Shown one piece after another: positions 51,911-60,581 of a stretch of 64,000 bases of DNA (within the stretch, counting starts at the first letter, position 1; the number at the start of each line of letters is the position of its first letter). The stretch spans positions 62,001 to 126,000 of the forward strand of contig NZ_FOKE01000008.1 in NCBI RefSeq assembly GCF_900112065.1, given 5' to 3'. The position numbers and the translations under genes were made by a program. Under the pieces are notes generated by a model. That model saw nothing but the letters and a program-made list of their open reading frames with translations, was not told the origin of the DNA and made no database searches. Origin of the DNA: Cohnella sp. OV330. GTDB lineage: Bacteria > Bacillota > Bacilli > Paenibacillales > Paenibacillaceae.

Positions 51911-51939
51911 TTGAACGAAAAATAACGCTATGATACAAT
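51911..51939 (+). promoter_or_regulatory. Promoter of the MFS efflux gene with overlapping dyad
   Basis: TTGAAC (51911-51916), 17-base spacer, TACAAT (51934-51939). An imperfect inverted repeat TAACGCTATGAT/ATCATTAGCGCTA (51922-51949) is centred on the -10 and would suit a repressor operator. No regulator gene lies beside it. Confidence 0.6.
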
Positions 51940-51955
51940 CATTAGCGCTACTGGG

Positions 51956-52021
51956 CAAATCAAAATATGAGAGCTTCCAATTCTATTCCTACTTTAATTG
52001 TATAATTGGAACTTTGATTTG
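51956..52021 (+). promoter_or_regulatory. Structured 5' leader of the MFS gene
   Basis: Two nested inverted repeats: CAAATCAAA (51956-51964) with TTTGATTTG (52013-52021), and TTCCAATT (51975-51982) with AATTGGAA (52004-52011). They lie in an A/T-rich leader of roughly 140 nucleotides between the promoter and the MFS start and could fold as one long hairpin. Confidence 0.55.
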
Positions 52022-52086
52022 TCAAGCAGCTGATTTTGGCCCCATATTACACCATACCCCGCTCTATGAGCAGAAAGCAGGGACTT

Positions 52087-53580
52087 ATGTCAGCTTCATC
52101 GCCCCGAAAACCGATCGCATCCGGCGAGGTACCCTTTTCGCTAAAAGCCATTCTGCCGCCTCTGATGGCGATCATCGTCGGCATGATCATGGTTATTTTG
52201 GACAGTACCGTCGTAAATAATGCGATACCGAAGCTCGTCGACTATTTTCATACCGACTTGAAGACGATTCAATGGACCGTAACCGGTTATACGCTTGCCT
52301 TGTCCGCCGTTATCCCGCTGGCAGGCTGGATGACCGATAAATTCGGCTCCAAGCAGATTTTCATGATTACGATATCCCTCTTTACCGTCGGCTCGCTGCT
52401 TTGCGGCATCGCGCAAACGCCGGAGCAGCTCATCGCTTTCCGCATCGTTCAAGGCTTGGGCGGCGGCATGGTCGCCCCGATCGGAATGGCCATGGTGTTC
52501 AAGATCGCGCCGCCGGAGCGCCGCGGTTCCATTATGGGCGTCCTTGGCATTCCGATGCTGATGGCGCCGGCGTTCGGTCCGGTGCTGTCCGGCTGGCTGG
52601 TCGATTCGGTCAGCTGGCACTGGATCTTTATCATCAACCTGCCGATCGGCATTATCGCCTTGATACTCGCATCTAAATACTTGCCGCGGTCCGACCGCCA
52701 TGCGGCGCCCCATTTGGACGTCGTAGGCATGTGCCTCGCCCCGATCGCCTTTTCCATGCTGGCGTACGGCGTCAGCGAAGGCGGCACCAGCTGGTCGCAG
52801 ACTTCTACGATTACGGGGCTGACGGTCGGCGGCATCGCGCTCATCGCTTTTATTTTCGTGGAGCTGAGGCAGAAGCAGCCGCTGTTGGAGCTGAAAGTGT
52901 TCAAATCGTCCGACTTCACGCGCAGCATCATTTTGACATGGATCGTTCAGCTCGCGCTGTTCGGCGCGATGCTCATCGTGCCGTTGTATTTGCAACTCGT
53001 CATGCACTATTCCGCGCTTGAGACGGGCTGGATCCTGATGCCGCAGGCGCTGTGCGCGGGTCTCGGCATGCCGATCAGCGGACGGCTGTTCGACAAGATC
53101 GGCGCGCGTCCGCTCGCATTTGCCGGATTGACCGTCATTTCCGTGTCGTTGTTCGTATTGTCCGGCATAACGGTGGATACGCCGTTGTGGAAGATCATCC
53201 TGTGCATCTGCTTCATCGGGCTCGGCATGGGCTTCTCCATGATGCCGCTCAATACGCATGTGTTGAATTCCGCGCCTCGGCGCCTCGTGAGCCGCGTCAC
53301 GCCGCTGACGACGGCTGCCCAGCAAGTCGTCGTCTCGTTCGCGGTCGCCGGATTGACGGGATATTTGACGTCGCAGATCGCATCGCATGCCGCCGGCGCG
53401 GGAGCGGACGCGAATCCGCTCGGCGCCGTCGTCGCGGGTTACGGCGACACGTTTTTCTTGTCCGCGTGCATCGTGACCGGCGGCGTTGCGCTGACGCTGC
53501 TGCTCCGCAAGCCGAAGCAGCAGGAAGAAGGCGCTGCAGGCGGGGACAAACCGGATCCCGCCATGATGGCGGGACACTAA
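52087..53580 (+). CDS. DHA2-family (EmrB/QacA-type) MFS drug efflux transporter
   Basis: 497 aa from ATG 52087; ATG 52066 and ATG 52036 in the same frame lack ribosome binding sites, and AGCAGGG before 52087 is itself weak. About 14 transmembrane segments. Motifs: IMVILDSTVVNNAIPKL (DHA2 motif D1), WTVTGYTLALSAVIPLAG, DKFGSKQIFM (motif A), RIVQGLGGGMVAPIGMAMV (motif B) and GPVLSGWLVDSVSWHWIFII (motif C). Proton-driven efflux of cationic drugs or other toxic compounds is the usual role. Confidence 0.92.
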   Translation: MSASSPRKPIASGEVPFSLKAILPPLMAIIVGMIMVILDSTVVNNAIPKLVDYFHTDLKTIQWTVTGYTLALSAVIPLAGWMTDKFGSKQIFMITISLFTVGSLLCGIAQTPEQLIAFRIVQGLGGGMVAPIGMAMVFKIAPPERRGSIMGVLGIPMLMAPAFGPVLSGWLVDSVSWHWIFIINLPIGIIALILASKYLPRSDRHAAPHLDVVGMCLAPIAFSMLAYGVSEGGTSWSQTSTITGLTVGGIALIAFIFVELRQKQPLLELKVFKSSDFTRSIILTWIVQLALFGAMLIVPLYLQLVMHYSALETGWILMPQALCAGLGMPISGRLFDKIGARPLAFAGLTVISVSLFVLSGITVDTPLWKIILCICFIGLGMGFSMMPLNTHVLNSAPRRLVSRVTPLTTAAQQVVVSFAVAGLTGYLTSQIASHAAGAGADANPLGAVVAGYGDTFFLSACIVTGGVALTLLLRKPKQQEEGAAGGDKPDPAMMAGH

Positions 53581-54401
53581 GTTCGGTTGTCGTCGCGGGA
53601 ACCGTTCCAGGAGGTTCGGCGAATATCGGTAGCGGTGCGTCCCGTCGTTTCCTTGACCAAGCGGGCCAAATGGTGCGAGGTTTTAAAGCCGCACCTTAGC
53701 GAGATCTCCGACACGGTCAGGCCCGTATAGGTCAGCAATTCAACGGCGCGGTTTACGCGATATTGCCATAAATATTGAATCGGGGACGCTCGCTCGTGCT
53801 TCTTGAACAAGCGGACGAGATGCTCGGGCGACGATCCGGCGGCGCTCGCGAGCTGGTTTAGAGACATTTCCTCGGCATAATGATCGTGGATCATCGCGAG
53901 CGCCGCGTAGACGGCAGGGTGCTTTTCGCGCTGCAGCATCGCCTTCGCGGATTCGCGCGGATAAAGATGCATCGCGGCGAGGCCGAGGCTCCGCACGTCC
54001 GCATCCGTCTCTGAGCCTTGGCGATTCAAGCGGATCATGAGATCGGTAAGGAGGTTCATCTCTTCCGATAGCGGCAGGCATTCGGGCAGGCCGTCCAGCG
54101 CTTCGACGGCCGCTGCAGGCAAGTCCTCGAAATGAACGGCGATCCAGCGATGCCAGGTGTCTTCGCTTTTCGAAAAGAAGAACGTCTCCTCGAAGCCAGG
54201 CTTCAGCAGGATGACGTGCCCGGGCTTTACGCGCAGCTGGCGGTCCGGCAAGGTCACGGTCATCTCTCCGGAATACAGCATGACGAGCTGGATGTCCTGC
54301 TGAACGCGCGGTCCGAACCTGCTGCCGGGCGGATAAACGATTGAACCGGCAACGGCATGGGTCAACCGGTCGAACGAAAAATCGGGCATTCCGGACGTCA
54401 T
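53577..54401 (-). CDS. AraC-family transcriptional regulator
   Basis: 274 aa from ATG 54401 (GAGGTGATC upstream). N-terminal cupin sensor (MTVTLPDRQLRVKPGHVILLKPG region), C-terminal AraC HTH pair: LNQLASAAGSSPEHLVRLFKK and TVSEISLRCGFKTSHHLARLVKETTG. Divergent from the PhyH-isomerase pair, which it probably controls. Its 3' end overlaps the MFS stop by 4 bases. Confidence 0.9.
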   Translation of the reverse strand: MTSGMPDFSFDRLTHAVAGSIVYPPGSRFGPRVQQDIQLVMLYSGEMTVTLPDRQLRVKPGHVILLKPGFEETFFFSKSEDTWHRWIAVHFEDLPAAAVEALDGLPECLPLSEEMNLLTDLMIRLNRQGSETDADVRSLGLAAMHLYPRESAKAMLQREKHPAVYAALAMIHDHYAEEMSLNQLASAAGSSPEHLVRLFKKHERASPIQYLWQYRVNRAVELLTYTGLTVSEISLRCGFKTSHHLARLVKETTGRTATDIRRTSWNGSRDDNRT

Positions 54402-54433
54402 GACGATCACCTCAATGCCTATCATAATGAGGT

Positions 54434-54473
54434 TTGCGCATCGAATCAACGAGAGATACAATGTTTGATTCGA
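54434..54473 (+). promoter_or_regulatory. Promoter and inverted repeat between AraC and PhyH genes
   Basis: TTGCGC (54434-54439) and TACAAT (54457-54462), 17-base spacer. The 9-base arms TCGAATCAA (54441-54449) and TTGATTCGA (54465-54473) are exact reverse complements and bracket the -10. A candidate site for the divergent AraC regulator or another repressor. Confidence 0.55.
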
Positions 54474-54586
54474 GTAGCAAAAGAATGTCAATGACAGATA
54501 CAAAAATGCTAATCCGATGCATGGAGATCTTCGATGAGAACCTTTACATTGGTACTATTCCGACCAGTAAAGGGAGCGTGTCCGGC

Positions 54587-55579
54587 ATGCCTGTCTTCTA
54601 TACGCCAAAATCGAGAGCCCATGATCGTCATCTTGTAACCGTCGAGGAATACAAGCATTATCATCGCGAAGGCTTTCTTATCGTCCGAGGGTTGCTCTCC
54701 AATGAAGTCATCGGAGAATTGTACGAGTTAGCCGAGCGGACGCGGTTGCAGAAAAAGCAGCAGGCCGCCGTGCAGGAAAACAGCCGGGATCCGTTGAAAG
54801 AAGAGTTTGCGCAAGCGACGCGCGTGCATATGCTCTCCCGGATCGATGCCGCCGCCGAGCGGGGCATGCTGAACGCTCGCGTTTTGGACGTCGTCGAAGC
54901 GCTGGTCGGCCCCGACGTTTACGCGCTGCAATCGATGATGTTCCTGAATCCGCCCGGCAAAGGCGGACAAGGCTGGCACCAGGACGCGTGCTACATCAAG
55001 ACCCACCCGGACACGCTGATCGGCGCGTGGATCGCGCTCGAGCGGGCGGACGAGGAAAACGGCTGTCTGTGGGTCGTTCCCGGCTCGAATCATGAACCCG
55101 TTTATCCGCCGGAAGAGGTAGGCGGCGGAAACGTTCACGCGGTCGATGCCTTTCAGGATTTGCACGCGGTACGCAACGTCAGCCATCTGAACGACGAAGT
55201 GAACACATTATCTCGCGTAGTCGCCCGGTATCCGTCGCCGATACCGGTCGTGCTCGAGCCGGGAGACGTCCTGTTTTTCGATTCCCATCTGCTCCATCGC
55301 TCGTATCCGAACAAGACGGCGGATCGGTTCCGCCGATCCTACGTGTGCCATTACTGCAATGCGAGATCGTGGGTGCCGTGGGATCATGACGGGTTTGAAG
55401 GAGACTCGGGCAACGCCAAGCAGATACTCGCGCGCGGCGCCACGCATCTGCCGTATGCCTCGCCATCGTTCGGAACGGAGGTATATTTGGCGGAAAAGGG
55501 AGAGGAAGGCGGCGACGTGCGCATGATGGGGATGCCGAACGGCATGATGATGCCGGTCGCGGAAAGCAAGGACGAATAG
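54587..55579 (+). CDS. Phytanoyl-CoA dioxygenase (PhyH) family protein
   Basis: 330 aa from ATG 54587, placed by AAGGGAGCG upstream; earlier in-frame ATGs reach into the promoter. Fe(II)/2-oxoglutarate oxygenase motif HxD in GWHQDACY and the distal His in LLHRSYPN; ERADEENGCLWVVPGSNHEPV is typical of PhyH family members. Substrate unknown. Followed 27 bases later by a sugar isomerase-like gene, suggesting a small catabolic module. Confidence 0.9.
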   Translation: MPVFYTPKSRAHDRHLVTVEEYKHYHREGFLIVRGLLSNEVIGELYELAERTRLQKKQQAAVQENSRDPLKEEFAQATRVHMLSRIDAAAERGMLNARVLDVVEALVGPDVYALQSMMFLNPPGKGGQGWHQDACYIKTHPDTLIGAWIALERADEENGCLWVVPGSNHEPVYPPEEVGGGNVHAVDAFQDLHAVRNVSHLNDEVNTLSRVVARYPSPIPVVLEPGDVLFFDSHLLHRSYPNKTADRFRRSYVCHYCNARSWVPWDHDGFEGDSGNAKQILARGATHLPYASPSFGTEVYLAEKGEEGGDVRMMGMPNGMMMPVAESKDE

Positions 55580-55606
55580 CGATCGATCAAGAGAGGATGA
55601 ATCGGG

Positions 55607-56401
55607 ATGCGGCTTCTATTTTACAAAACGCTGTGGGGAATGGAAGGCCGTTTGGCCGAACAGACGACTCGCGCGGCCGAAGCGGGATATGACGGTATCG
55701 AAGCGCCGGCGCCGGAACCTGGGCTGGCCGAGGCGTTTAGCGCTTTGCTCGAGGCGCGCGGGCTCGGCTACATTGCGCAAATCTTTACGAGCGGGGATCA
55801 CGCCGCCAGCTTCTCGGAGCAAGCGGCGTACGCCGCCGGCTTCAAGCCCGCGCTGATCGTCTCGCACAGCGCGCGCGACAGCATGACGGAAGCGGAGCAG
55901 GATCGTTTCTTCGAGGCCGCGCTGGAGACGGAGTCGCGTATTGGCGTTCCGATCGCGCACGAGACCCATCGGCAAAGAGCGATGTTCACGCCGTGGACGA
56001 CGGCCAGGCTGCTTCGCAAGTTTCCGGAGCTGCGCATTACGGCCGATTTCAGCCATTGGATGAACGTGTGCGAATCGCATCTCGAAGATCAAGAAGAGCA
56101 TCTGGCGCTGGCGATCGAACGCGCCGTCCATATTCACGGACGGATCGGCTATCCGGAAGGGCCGCAGGTGCCGCATCCGGCGGCTCCGGAATATCGAACG
56201 GAGCTTGCGATCTATCTCGGCTGGTGGGAAAGGATACTGGAAGCGAGGCGTAAAAGCGGTGCGGCGCAAGCTACGTTTACGGCCGAATTCGGACCCCCGG
56301 GCTATATGCACACGCTGCCGTTTACGAACGCGCCGGTCGCCGACCTTTGGGAAGTGAACCAGTGGATGACCGATTGCGTCCGCGAACGATTTGCCAAATA
56401 A
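55607..56401 (+). CDS. Xylose isomerase-like TIM-barrel sugar phosphate isomerase/epimerase
   Basis: 264 aa AP-endonuclease-2-family barrel. GYDGIEAP, IPIAHETH-like VPIAHETHRQRAMFTPW, ITADFSHWMNVCES, VHIHGRIGYPEGPQ and TAEFGPPGYM provide the usual metal ligands (Glu, Asp, His). GAGAGGATG precedes the ATG. Probably acts on a sugar or inositol-like compound together with the PhyH protein; exact reaction unknown. Confidence 0.88.
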   Translation: MRLLFYKTLWGMEGRLAEQTTRAAEAGYDGIEAPAPEPGLAEAFSALLEARGLGYIAQIFTSGDHAASFSEQAAYAAGFKPALIVSHSARDSMTEAEQDRFFEAALETESRIGVPIAHETHRQRAMFTPWTTARLLRKFPELRITADFSHWMNVCESHLEDQEEHLALAIERAVHIHGRIGYPEGPQVPHPAAPEYRTELAIYLGWWERILEARRKSGAAQATFTAEFGPPGYMHTLPFTNAPVADLWEVNQWMTDCVRERFAK

Positions 56402-56402
56402 A

Positions 56403-56443
56403 CGAGGGCCGCCTTGCAGGTTGCAGGCGGCCCTTTTTTTTGC
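56403..56443 (+). terminator. Rho-independent terminator of the PhyH-isomerase pair
   Basis: AGGGCCGCCT pairs with AGGCGGCCCT and is followed by eight T. Confidence 0.92.
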
Positions 56444-56449
56444 GTCCGC

Positions 56450-57364
56450 TTAGGCGGCATGCTCTGCCGGACGATCGTACGCCTCCGCCTCGGAGCGCAT
56501 ATAAAGCGTCAGGCCCGCGATGACGAACGCGCCGCCGGTCAGCTGCCAGACGCCGAGCGCTTCCCCGAACAGGAAAAAGCCCAAAATGCTCGCCCCGACC
56601 GGCTCCGCCAGCACGCTCATGGAGATCGTCGCCGGCTTGACGTAGCGAAGGAGCCAGTTGAAGATCAAGTGGCCGAAGACGGTAGGCACGATCGCGAGTC
56701 CCGCGAAGACGAGCCATTCGCGCCGGGGGTATCCGGTCATGTCCGCGCCCGTCCCGACATTATACAAATAGAAGCAGAGCGCCGTAACGGCGAAAACGAC
56801 CAGGCTGTATAAGAAGGAAGGCACGCGCTCCAATATTCGTTTGGCGAGCAGCATGTTGACCGCGACGGCGACCGTGCCGAGCAAGGACAGCAGGTCTCCC
56901 GTAAGCGCGTCTTTGGAAAGGCCCGAATCGCCGGCCCCGACGATCGCGATGCCGATCAACGCGGCGGCAAGCCCTGCGAGCGCTTTGCGCGAGAGGCGGT
57001 CCCTGAACAGGAAGTAGGCGCCGATCATGACGAATACGGGCTCGAGCGACAGAATCAGCGTCGAGCTGGCGATCGACGTGTAGCTGAGGGAGGCCATCCA
57101 GAGCAAAAAGTGCAAGGCAAGAAAGAAGCCGGCCGCGAGCAGCAGCCACCAGTCGGCAAGCTTGATCGCCCGGAGCGCGCGAAACTGCTTGCCGCCGGTA
57201 AACGGCAGCATGAGGACAAGCGTGAACAGCATGCGCCACATGCCCTGCACGGATACGGGGGCGTCCGAATAGCGGACGAGGATCGGCGCGAACGAGATGG
57301 CGATCATGCCGACAAGCAGCGGAATGGCGGGGGCGACGGGCGGTTTTTGGGATATGGGGTTCAA
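56450..57364 (-). CDS. EamA/DMT-superfamily transporter
   Basis: 304 aa from TTG 57364 (AAAGGAACG about 10 bases upstream); a longer frame to 57433 passes the ribosome binding site. Ten transmembrane segments in two EamA repeats, with conserved SLEPVFVMIGAYFLFRDRLS at the end of the first and VLAEPVGASILGFFLFGEAL in the second. Exports amino acids or other metabolites in characterised relatives. Convergent with the isomerase gene. Confidence 0.9.
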   Translation of the reverse strand: MNPISQKPPVAPAIPLLVGMIAISFAPILVRYSDAPVSVQGMWRMLFTLVLMLPFTGGKQFRALRAIKLADWWLLLAAGFFLALHFLLWMASLSYTSIASSTLILSLEPVFVMIGAYFLFRDRLSRKALAGLAAALIGIAIVGAGDSGLSKDALTGDLLSLLGTVAVAVNMLLAKRILERVPSFLYSLVVFAVTALCFYLYNVGTGADMTGYPRREWLVFAGLAIVPTVFGHLIFNWLLRYVKPATISMSVLAEPVGASILGFFLFGEALGVWQLTGGAFVIAGLTLYMRSEAEAYDRPAEHAA

Positions 57365-57566
57365 AGAAGGCACGTTCCTTTCGGCAGGCAAGCATAAATT
57401 AATCATTTTATATGCGAAACGAGTCGTTCGCAACTGGAAGTTAAAACCAGAGAGCCGGGCGCGATGCGATGACGCCGGGGACCGAGTCGGTTGCTATTTT
57501 GCGCAGAATATCCATAATAAAAGGATCGGCTTCATCATTCTTTTTCAGTGGAAGTGATCGAAAACA

Positions 57567-58493
57567 GTGACTTCTTTTTTGCAAATGAATACGATCTTCA
57601 TCAGCATGATCATGGAGGCCATCCCGTTCGTGCTGATCGGCGTGCTGGTGTCCGGCGTCATCCAGACGTTCGTGACGGAGGCGTGGATCGCCAGAATCAT
57701 GCCTCGCAATGTCCTGCTGCGGACCTGCTTCGGCTGCGGCATCGGCCTGCTGTTCCCTTCCTGCGAATGCGGGATCGTCCCGATCACCCGCAGGCTCGTC
57801 ATGAAGGGGATGCCGCTGAACGCCGGCGTCGCCTTCATGCTCTCGGGGCCGATCATCAATCCGATCGTCCTGTTCGCGACCTTTATCGCCTTCGGCAACG
57901 ACTGGCGGATGGTCGGCATTCGCGCGGGACTCGCGATCGCGGTCGCCTTCTGCGTATCGCTCGCCGTCGCGCTGATCTTCCGCGGCCCGCAGCTTCGCCA
58001 ATCGCCGGAGACCGCAGGCGCGTTCGTCGCGCCGGTCGCGGCCGCGCTCGAGCCGTCGATCGCGATCGCCGCCAAGCCGACGGTCGGCGCCAGGCTGTCC
58101 TCGGTCGTATCCCACGGCATCGACGAATTTTTCGATGTCGGCAAGTATCTGGTCATCGGCGCTTTTCTGGCCGCGGCGATGCAGACGTACATTCCGACAT
58201 CTTACCTGCTCGAGCTGGGCAGCGATCCGCTCAAGGCGTCGCTCGTCATGATCGTGCTCGCTTTCGTCATGTCGGTCTGCTCGGAGGCGGATGCGTTCAT
58301 CGCCTCGTCGTTCCGCAGCAGCTTTACGGTCGGATCGCTCTCCGCCTTCATGGTGTTCGGCCCGATGATCGACATTAAAAACACGCTCATGCTGCTCAGC
58401 GCCTTCCGCACGCGGTTCGTCGTCTCGTTGATCGCGCTCGTGGCGGTGTTTACGATTGCCGGCTCTTTGATCGTAGGGAGGTTGTTCGGATGA
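57567..58493 (+). CDS. ycgR: YcgR-like permease (former DUF318)
   Basis: 308 aa from GTG 57567. Two four-helix blocks separated by a soluble loop; the family CECGIVP motif (PSCECGIVPITRRLVMKG) and MLSGPIINPIVL in the first half, SEADAFIAS and MVFGPMIDIKNTLML in the second. The N-terminal TSFLQMNTIFISMIMEAIPF lines up with Bacillus YcgR as I recall it. Predicted metal or organic ion transporter; the stop overlaps ycgQ by 4 bases. Confidence 0.9.
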   Translation: MTSFLQMNTIFISMIMEAIPFVLIGVLVSGVIQTFVTEAWIARIMPRNVLLRTCFGCGIGLLFPSCECGIVPITRRLVMKGMPLNAGVAFMLSGPIINPIVLFATFIAFGNDWRMVGIRAGLAIAVAFCVSLAVALIFRGPQLRQSPETAGAFVAPVAAALEPSIAIAAKPTVGARLSSVVSHGIDEFFDVGKYLVIGAFLAAAMQTYIPTSYLLELGSDPLKASLVMIVLAFVMSVCSEADAFIASSFRSSFTVGSLSAFMVFGPMIDIKNTLMLLSAFRTRFVVSLIALVAVFTIAGSLIVGRLFG

Positions 58494-59479
58494 TCCGATT
58501 CGCGATTCTTTTCGGCCTGGCGTTCATGTTTCTGCTGCTGCACCGGACCGGAGATCTCGACAAATACATCAACATGAGATACGCCTATTTGTCCGTCAGC
58601 GCGATCGTGCTGCTGGCGCTGCTCAGCCTTTATCAATTCGTCAAGGTGTACCGCGCGGAACGAAAATCCGAGGAAGCTGCGGCGCAAGCGGCGATGGCGG
58701 AAGCGGCGGGCGTCGTCGTGCGCGATGTTGCGCATTCGGACCATGACGATCACAGTCACCATGATCACGATCAACACGATCATCACGGTCATCACGATCA
58801 TCGTCACGGCAACGATCATGGCCACGATCATGATGCGCATGCGGGCCACTCGCATATCGGACGTACCAAATGGCGGCGCGGCTTCACCTATCTCGTGCTT
58901 GCCGTACCGATCTTCACCGGCATCTTTCTACCCGTCGCGACGCTGGATTCAAGCTTCGTCAAGGCGAAAGGCTTTTCCTTTCCCGAGCTCGATCAGCGCC
59001 GCAAGGATGCCGGCTATCACCAGTTTTTGCGGCCGGATACGAGCGTGTTTTACAGCACGGAAAATTACGACAAGGTCAAGCAGAAGGACATGGCCGACTT
59101 TGCGGACCTGCCATCCGTCGAATTGAACGATACGAACTACTTGAAAGGCATGGAAGTCCTATACAATTACGCGGACGACTTCGCGGACAAAACGATAACG
59201 TTCGACGGCTTCGCCTACAAAGGAGAAGAGGTCGGGGCTTCGTCATACTTCGTGTTCCGCTTCGGCTTCATTCACTGCGTCGCCGATTCCGGCGTGTTCG
59301 GCATGCTCGTGCAGATGCCGGCCGGCACGAAGCTGTCGGACGACGATTGGGTCCGCGTTACCGGCAAGCTGACGCGCGAATATTACCAGCCGTTCAAGCA
59401 GATGATTCCGGTCCTCAAGGTCAAGGAATGGGAGCCGATCGACAAGCCCGACGATCCGTACGTCTATCGGAATTTCTGA
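58490..59479 (+). CDS. ycgQ: YcgQ-like TIGR03943 family protein with long His/Asp-rich stretch
   Basis: 329 aa. Two N-terminal transmembrane segments, then a stretch at about residues 83-122 with more than 20 His (blocks such as DHHGHHDHRHGNDHGHDHD), a third transmembrane segment and a C-terminal soluble domain ending in FIHCVADSGVFGMLVQMP and the conserved tryptophan region DDDWVRVTGKL. Functions with YcgR by family context. The His tract strongly suggests zinc or another transition metal binding. Confidence 0.9.
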   Translation: MIRFAILFGLAFMFLLLHRTGDLDKYINMRYAYLSVSAIVLLALLSLYQFVKVYRAERKSEEAAAQAAMAEAAGVVVRDVAHSDHDDHSHHDHDQHDHHGHHDHRHGNDHGHDHDAHAGHSHIGRTKWRRGFTYLVLAVPIFTGIFLPVATLDSSFVKAKGFSFPELDQRRKDAGYHQFLRPDTSVFYSTENYDKVKQKDMADFADLPSVELNDTNYLKGMEVLYNYADDFADKTITFDGFAYKGEEVGASSYFVFRFGFIHCVADSGVFGMLVQMPAGTKLSDDDWVRVTGKLTREYYQPFKQMIPVLKVKEWEPIDKPDDPYVYRNF

Positions 59480-59544
59480 CGAAGAGCGCTTTCACTTCTC
59501 GGCGCGGGATGCTATCATGGTAGCAAGGCAAGGAGATGAAGAAG

Positions 59545-60195
59545 ATGACAACCGACAACGAACTTAAAGAAGAGCAGCAGAACCCGGACGCGCAGGCGGC
59601 CGGATCGGACAAGACCGAAGCCGATAAGGCGCAGGAGCTCATCGCGGCCGTCCATTACAACGGCATGACGGCCTTGAAAATGGAATTCGGCGAGCAGCAG
59701 GTCGAAGGCCAGGTGATGAACCATGAGGCATACGGTCCGATCTTTACTTATATGGTGAAGTCGCCTGAGGGCAAGCCTTACGTCAGCGGATTTTTCCTGC
59801 GCGAGATGATCGCGGGCTTCCAGACGAAGCAGGATCCTTCGCAGTGGCTGTCATCGTTTTTCGTCGATTTGATGAAGTCGCCGGAGGGCAGGCTGCTGCC
59901 GATGCCTCCGCAGTCGGAGGACGAGGCGAAGGCGCTGATCGACAAGATCATCGTCCCGCATTGCGTCAAGTCGGTGCGCGAGGAGTTCGCGCCGGAGCCG
60001 GTGCATGCGGATCTCGAGCTTCACGAGGAGCACGGTCCGGTCGTAGAGGCGGGCTTCCCGTCGATTACGGAGGGGAACAACGTTTGCGCGATGCCGCTGC
60101 ATTTTCTGATGGCGCATTATTTGCTTAACCGCGACCCGGCCGATTTGTTGATTCAAGGTTTGTACCGCATCCGCGAAGAGCACGGGCTCGATTGA
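59545..60195 (+). CDS. Conserved-looking cytoplasmic protein of unknown function
   Basis: 216 aa from ATG 59545 (AAGGAG 9 bases upstream; the ATG at 59536 touches that site). An acidic, Gln/Asp-rich N-terminus (about 30 residues) precedes a mixed alpha/beta domain with two similar segments, MNHEAYGPIFTYMVKSPEG and LEEHGPVVEAG-like LHEEHGPVVEAGFPS. No signal peptide, membrane segment or catalytic motif seen. I do not recognise the family. Confidence 0.7.
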   Translation: MTTDNELKEEQQNPDAQAAGSDKTEADKAQELIAAVHYNGMTALKMEFGEQQVEGQVMNHEAYGPIFTYMVKSPEGKPYVSGFFLREMIAGFQTKQDPSQWLSSFFVDLMKSPEGRLLPMPPQSEDEAKALIDKIIVPHCVKSVREEFAPEPVHADLELHEEHGPVVEAGFPSITEGNNVCAMPLHFLMAHYLLNRDPADLLIQGLYRIREEHGLD

Positions 60196-60212
60196 TTCGG
60201 CGGCATGCCAAG

Positions 60213-60252
60213 CCGGCGCCCCCTTCGATTAGCGAAGAGGGCGCCTTCTTTT
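60213..60252 (+). terminator. Rho-independent terminator
   Basis: GGCGCCC...CTTCG pairs with CGAAG...GGGCGCC around ATTAG, followed by TTCTTTTT. Confidence 0.88.
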
Positions 60253-60295
60253 TGCCGATCCATCGTTGCATTTGGCAGGAGAAAGGGGATTTTGC

Positions 60296-60466
60296 ATGAA
60301 CGGAACGATCGAATGGCCCTCGGGCGCGAGGCAGATCGTAGAGGAGGGGGCGGGCGAGGCCGGCGCAGCTGCCGGATTTTCCCTGTCGGCCACCATCGTA
60401 TTCGGCATCGGGTTGATCGTCACCGTGCTGATCGTTATCTCGATCTACAGGAGACGCAGGAAATAA
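60296..60466 (+). CDS. Small single-span membrane protein, unknown function
   Basis: 56 aa from ATG 60296 with AGAAAGGGG 8 bases upstream. A hydrophilic acidic N-terminus is followed by one transmembrane helix (ATIVFGIGLIVTVLIVISIY) and a positively charged RRRRK tail, giving an N-out topology. It sits between a terminator and the carboxypeptidase gene. No recognised family. Confidence 0.55.
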   Translation: MNGTIEWPSGARQIVEEGAGEAGAAAGFSLSATIVFGIGLIVTVLIVISIYRRRRK

Positions 60467-60581
60467 AAGAGACGAAACGATACATAGGCAAGGTATATTC
60501 GAAGCGTTCTCGCTGTAAGTTGGAAGGGCAAAGAACATCCGTATGAATCGGCAGGCGACCATCGCGACGGAGGTACGCAGG

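Noticed and set aside
51930..52220. 96-codon ORF across the MFS leader as a leader peptide
   Set aside because: No ribosome binding site, and most of it overlaps the MFS gene in another frame; its ATG lies within the -10 region of the likely promoter.
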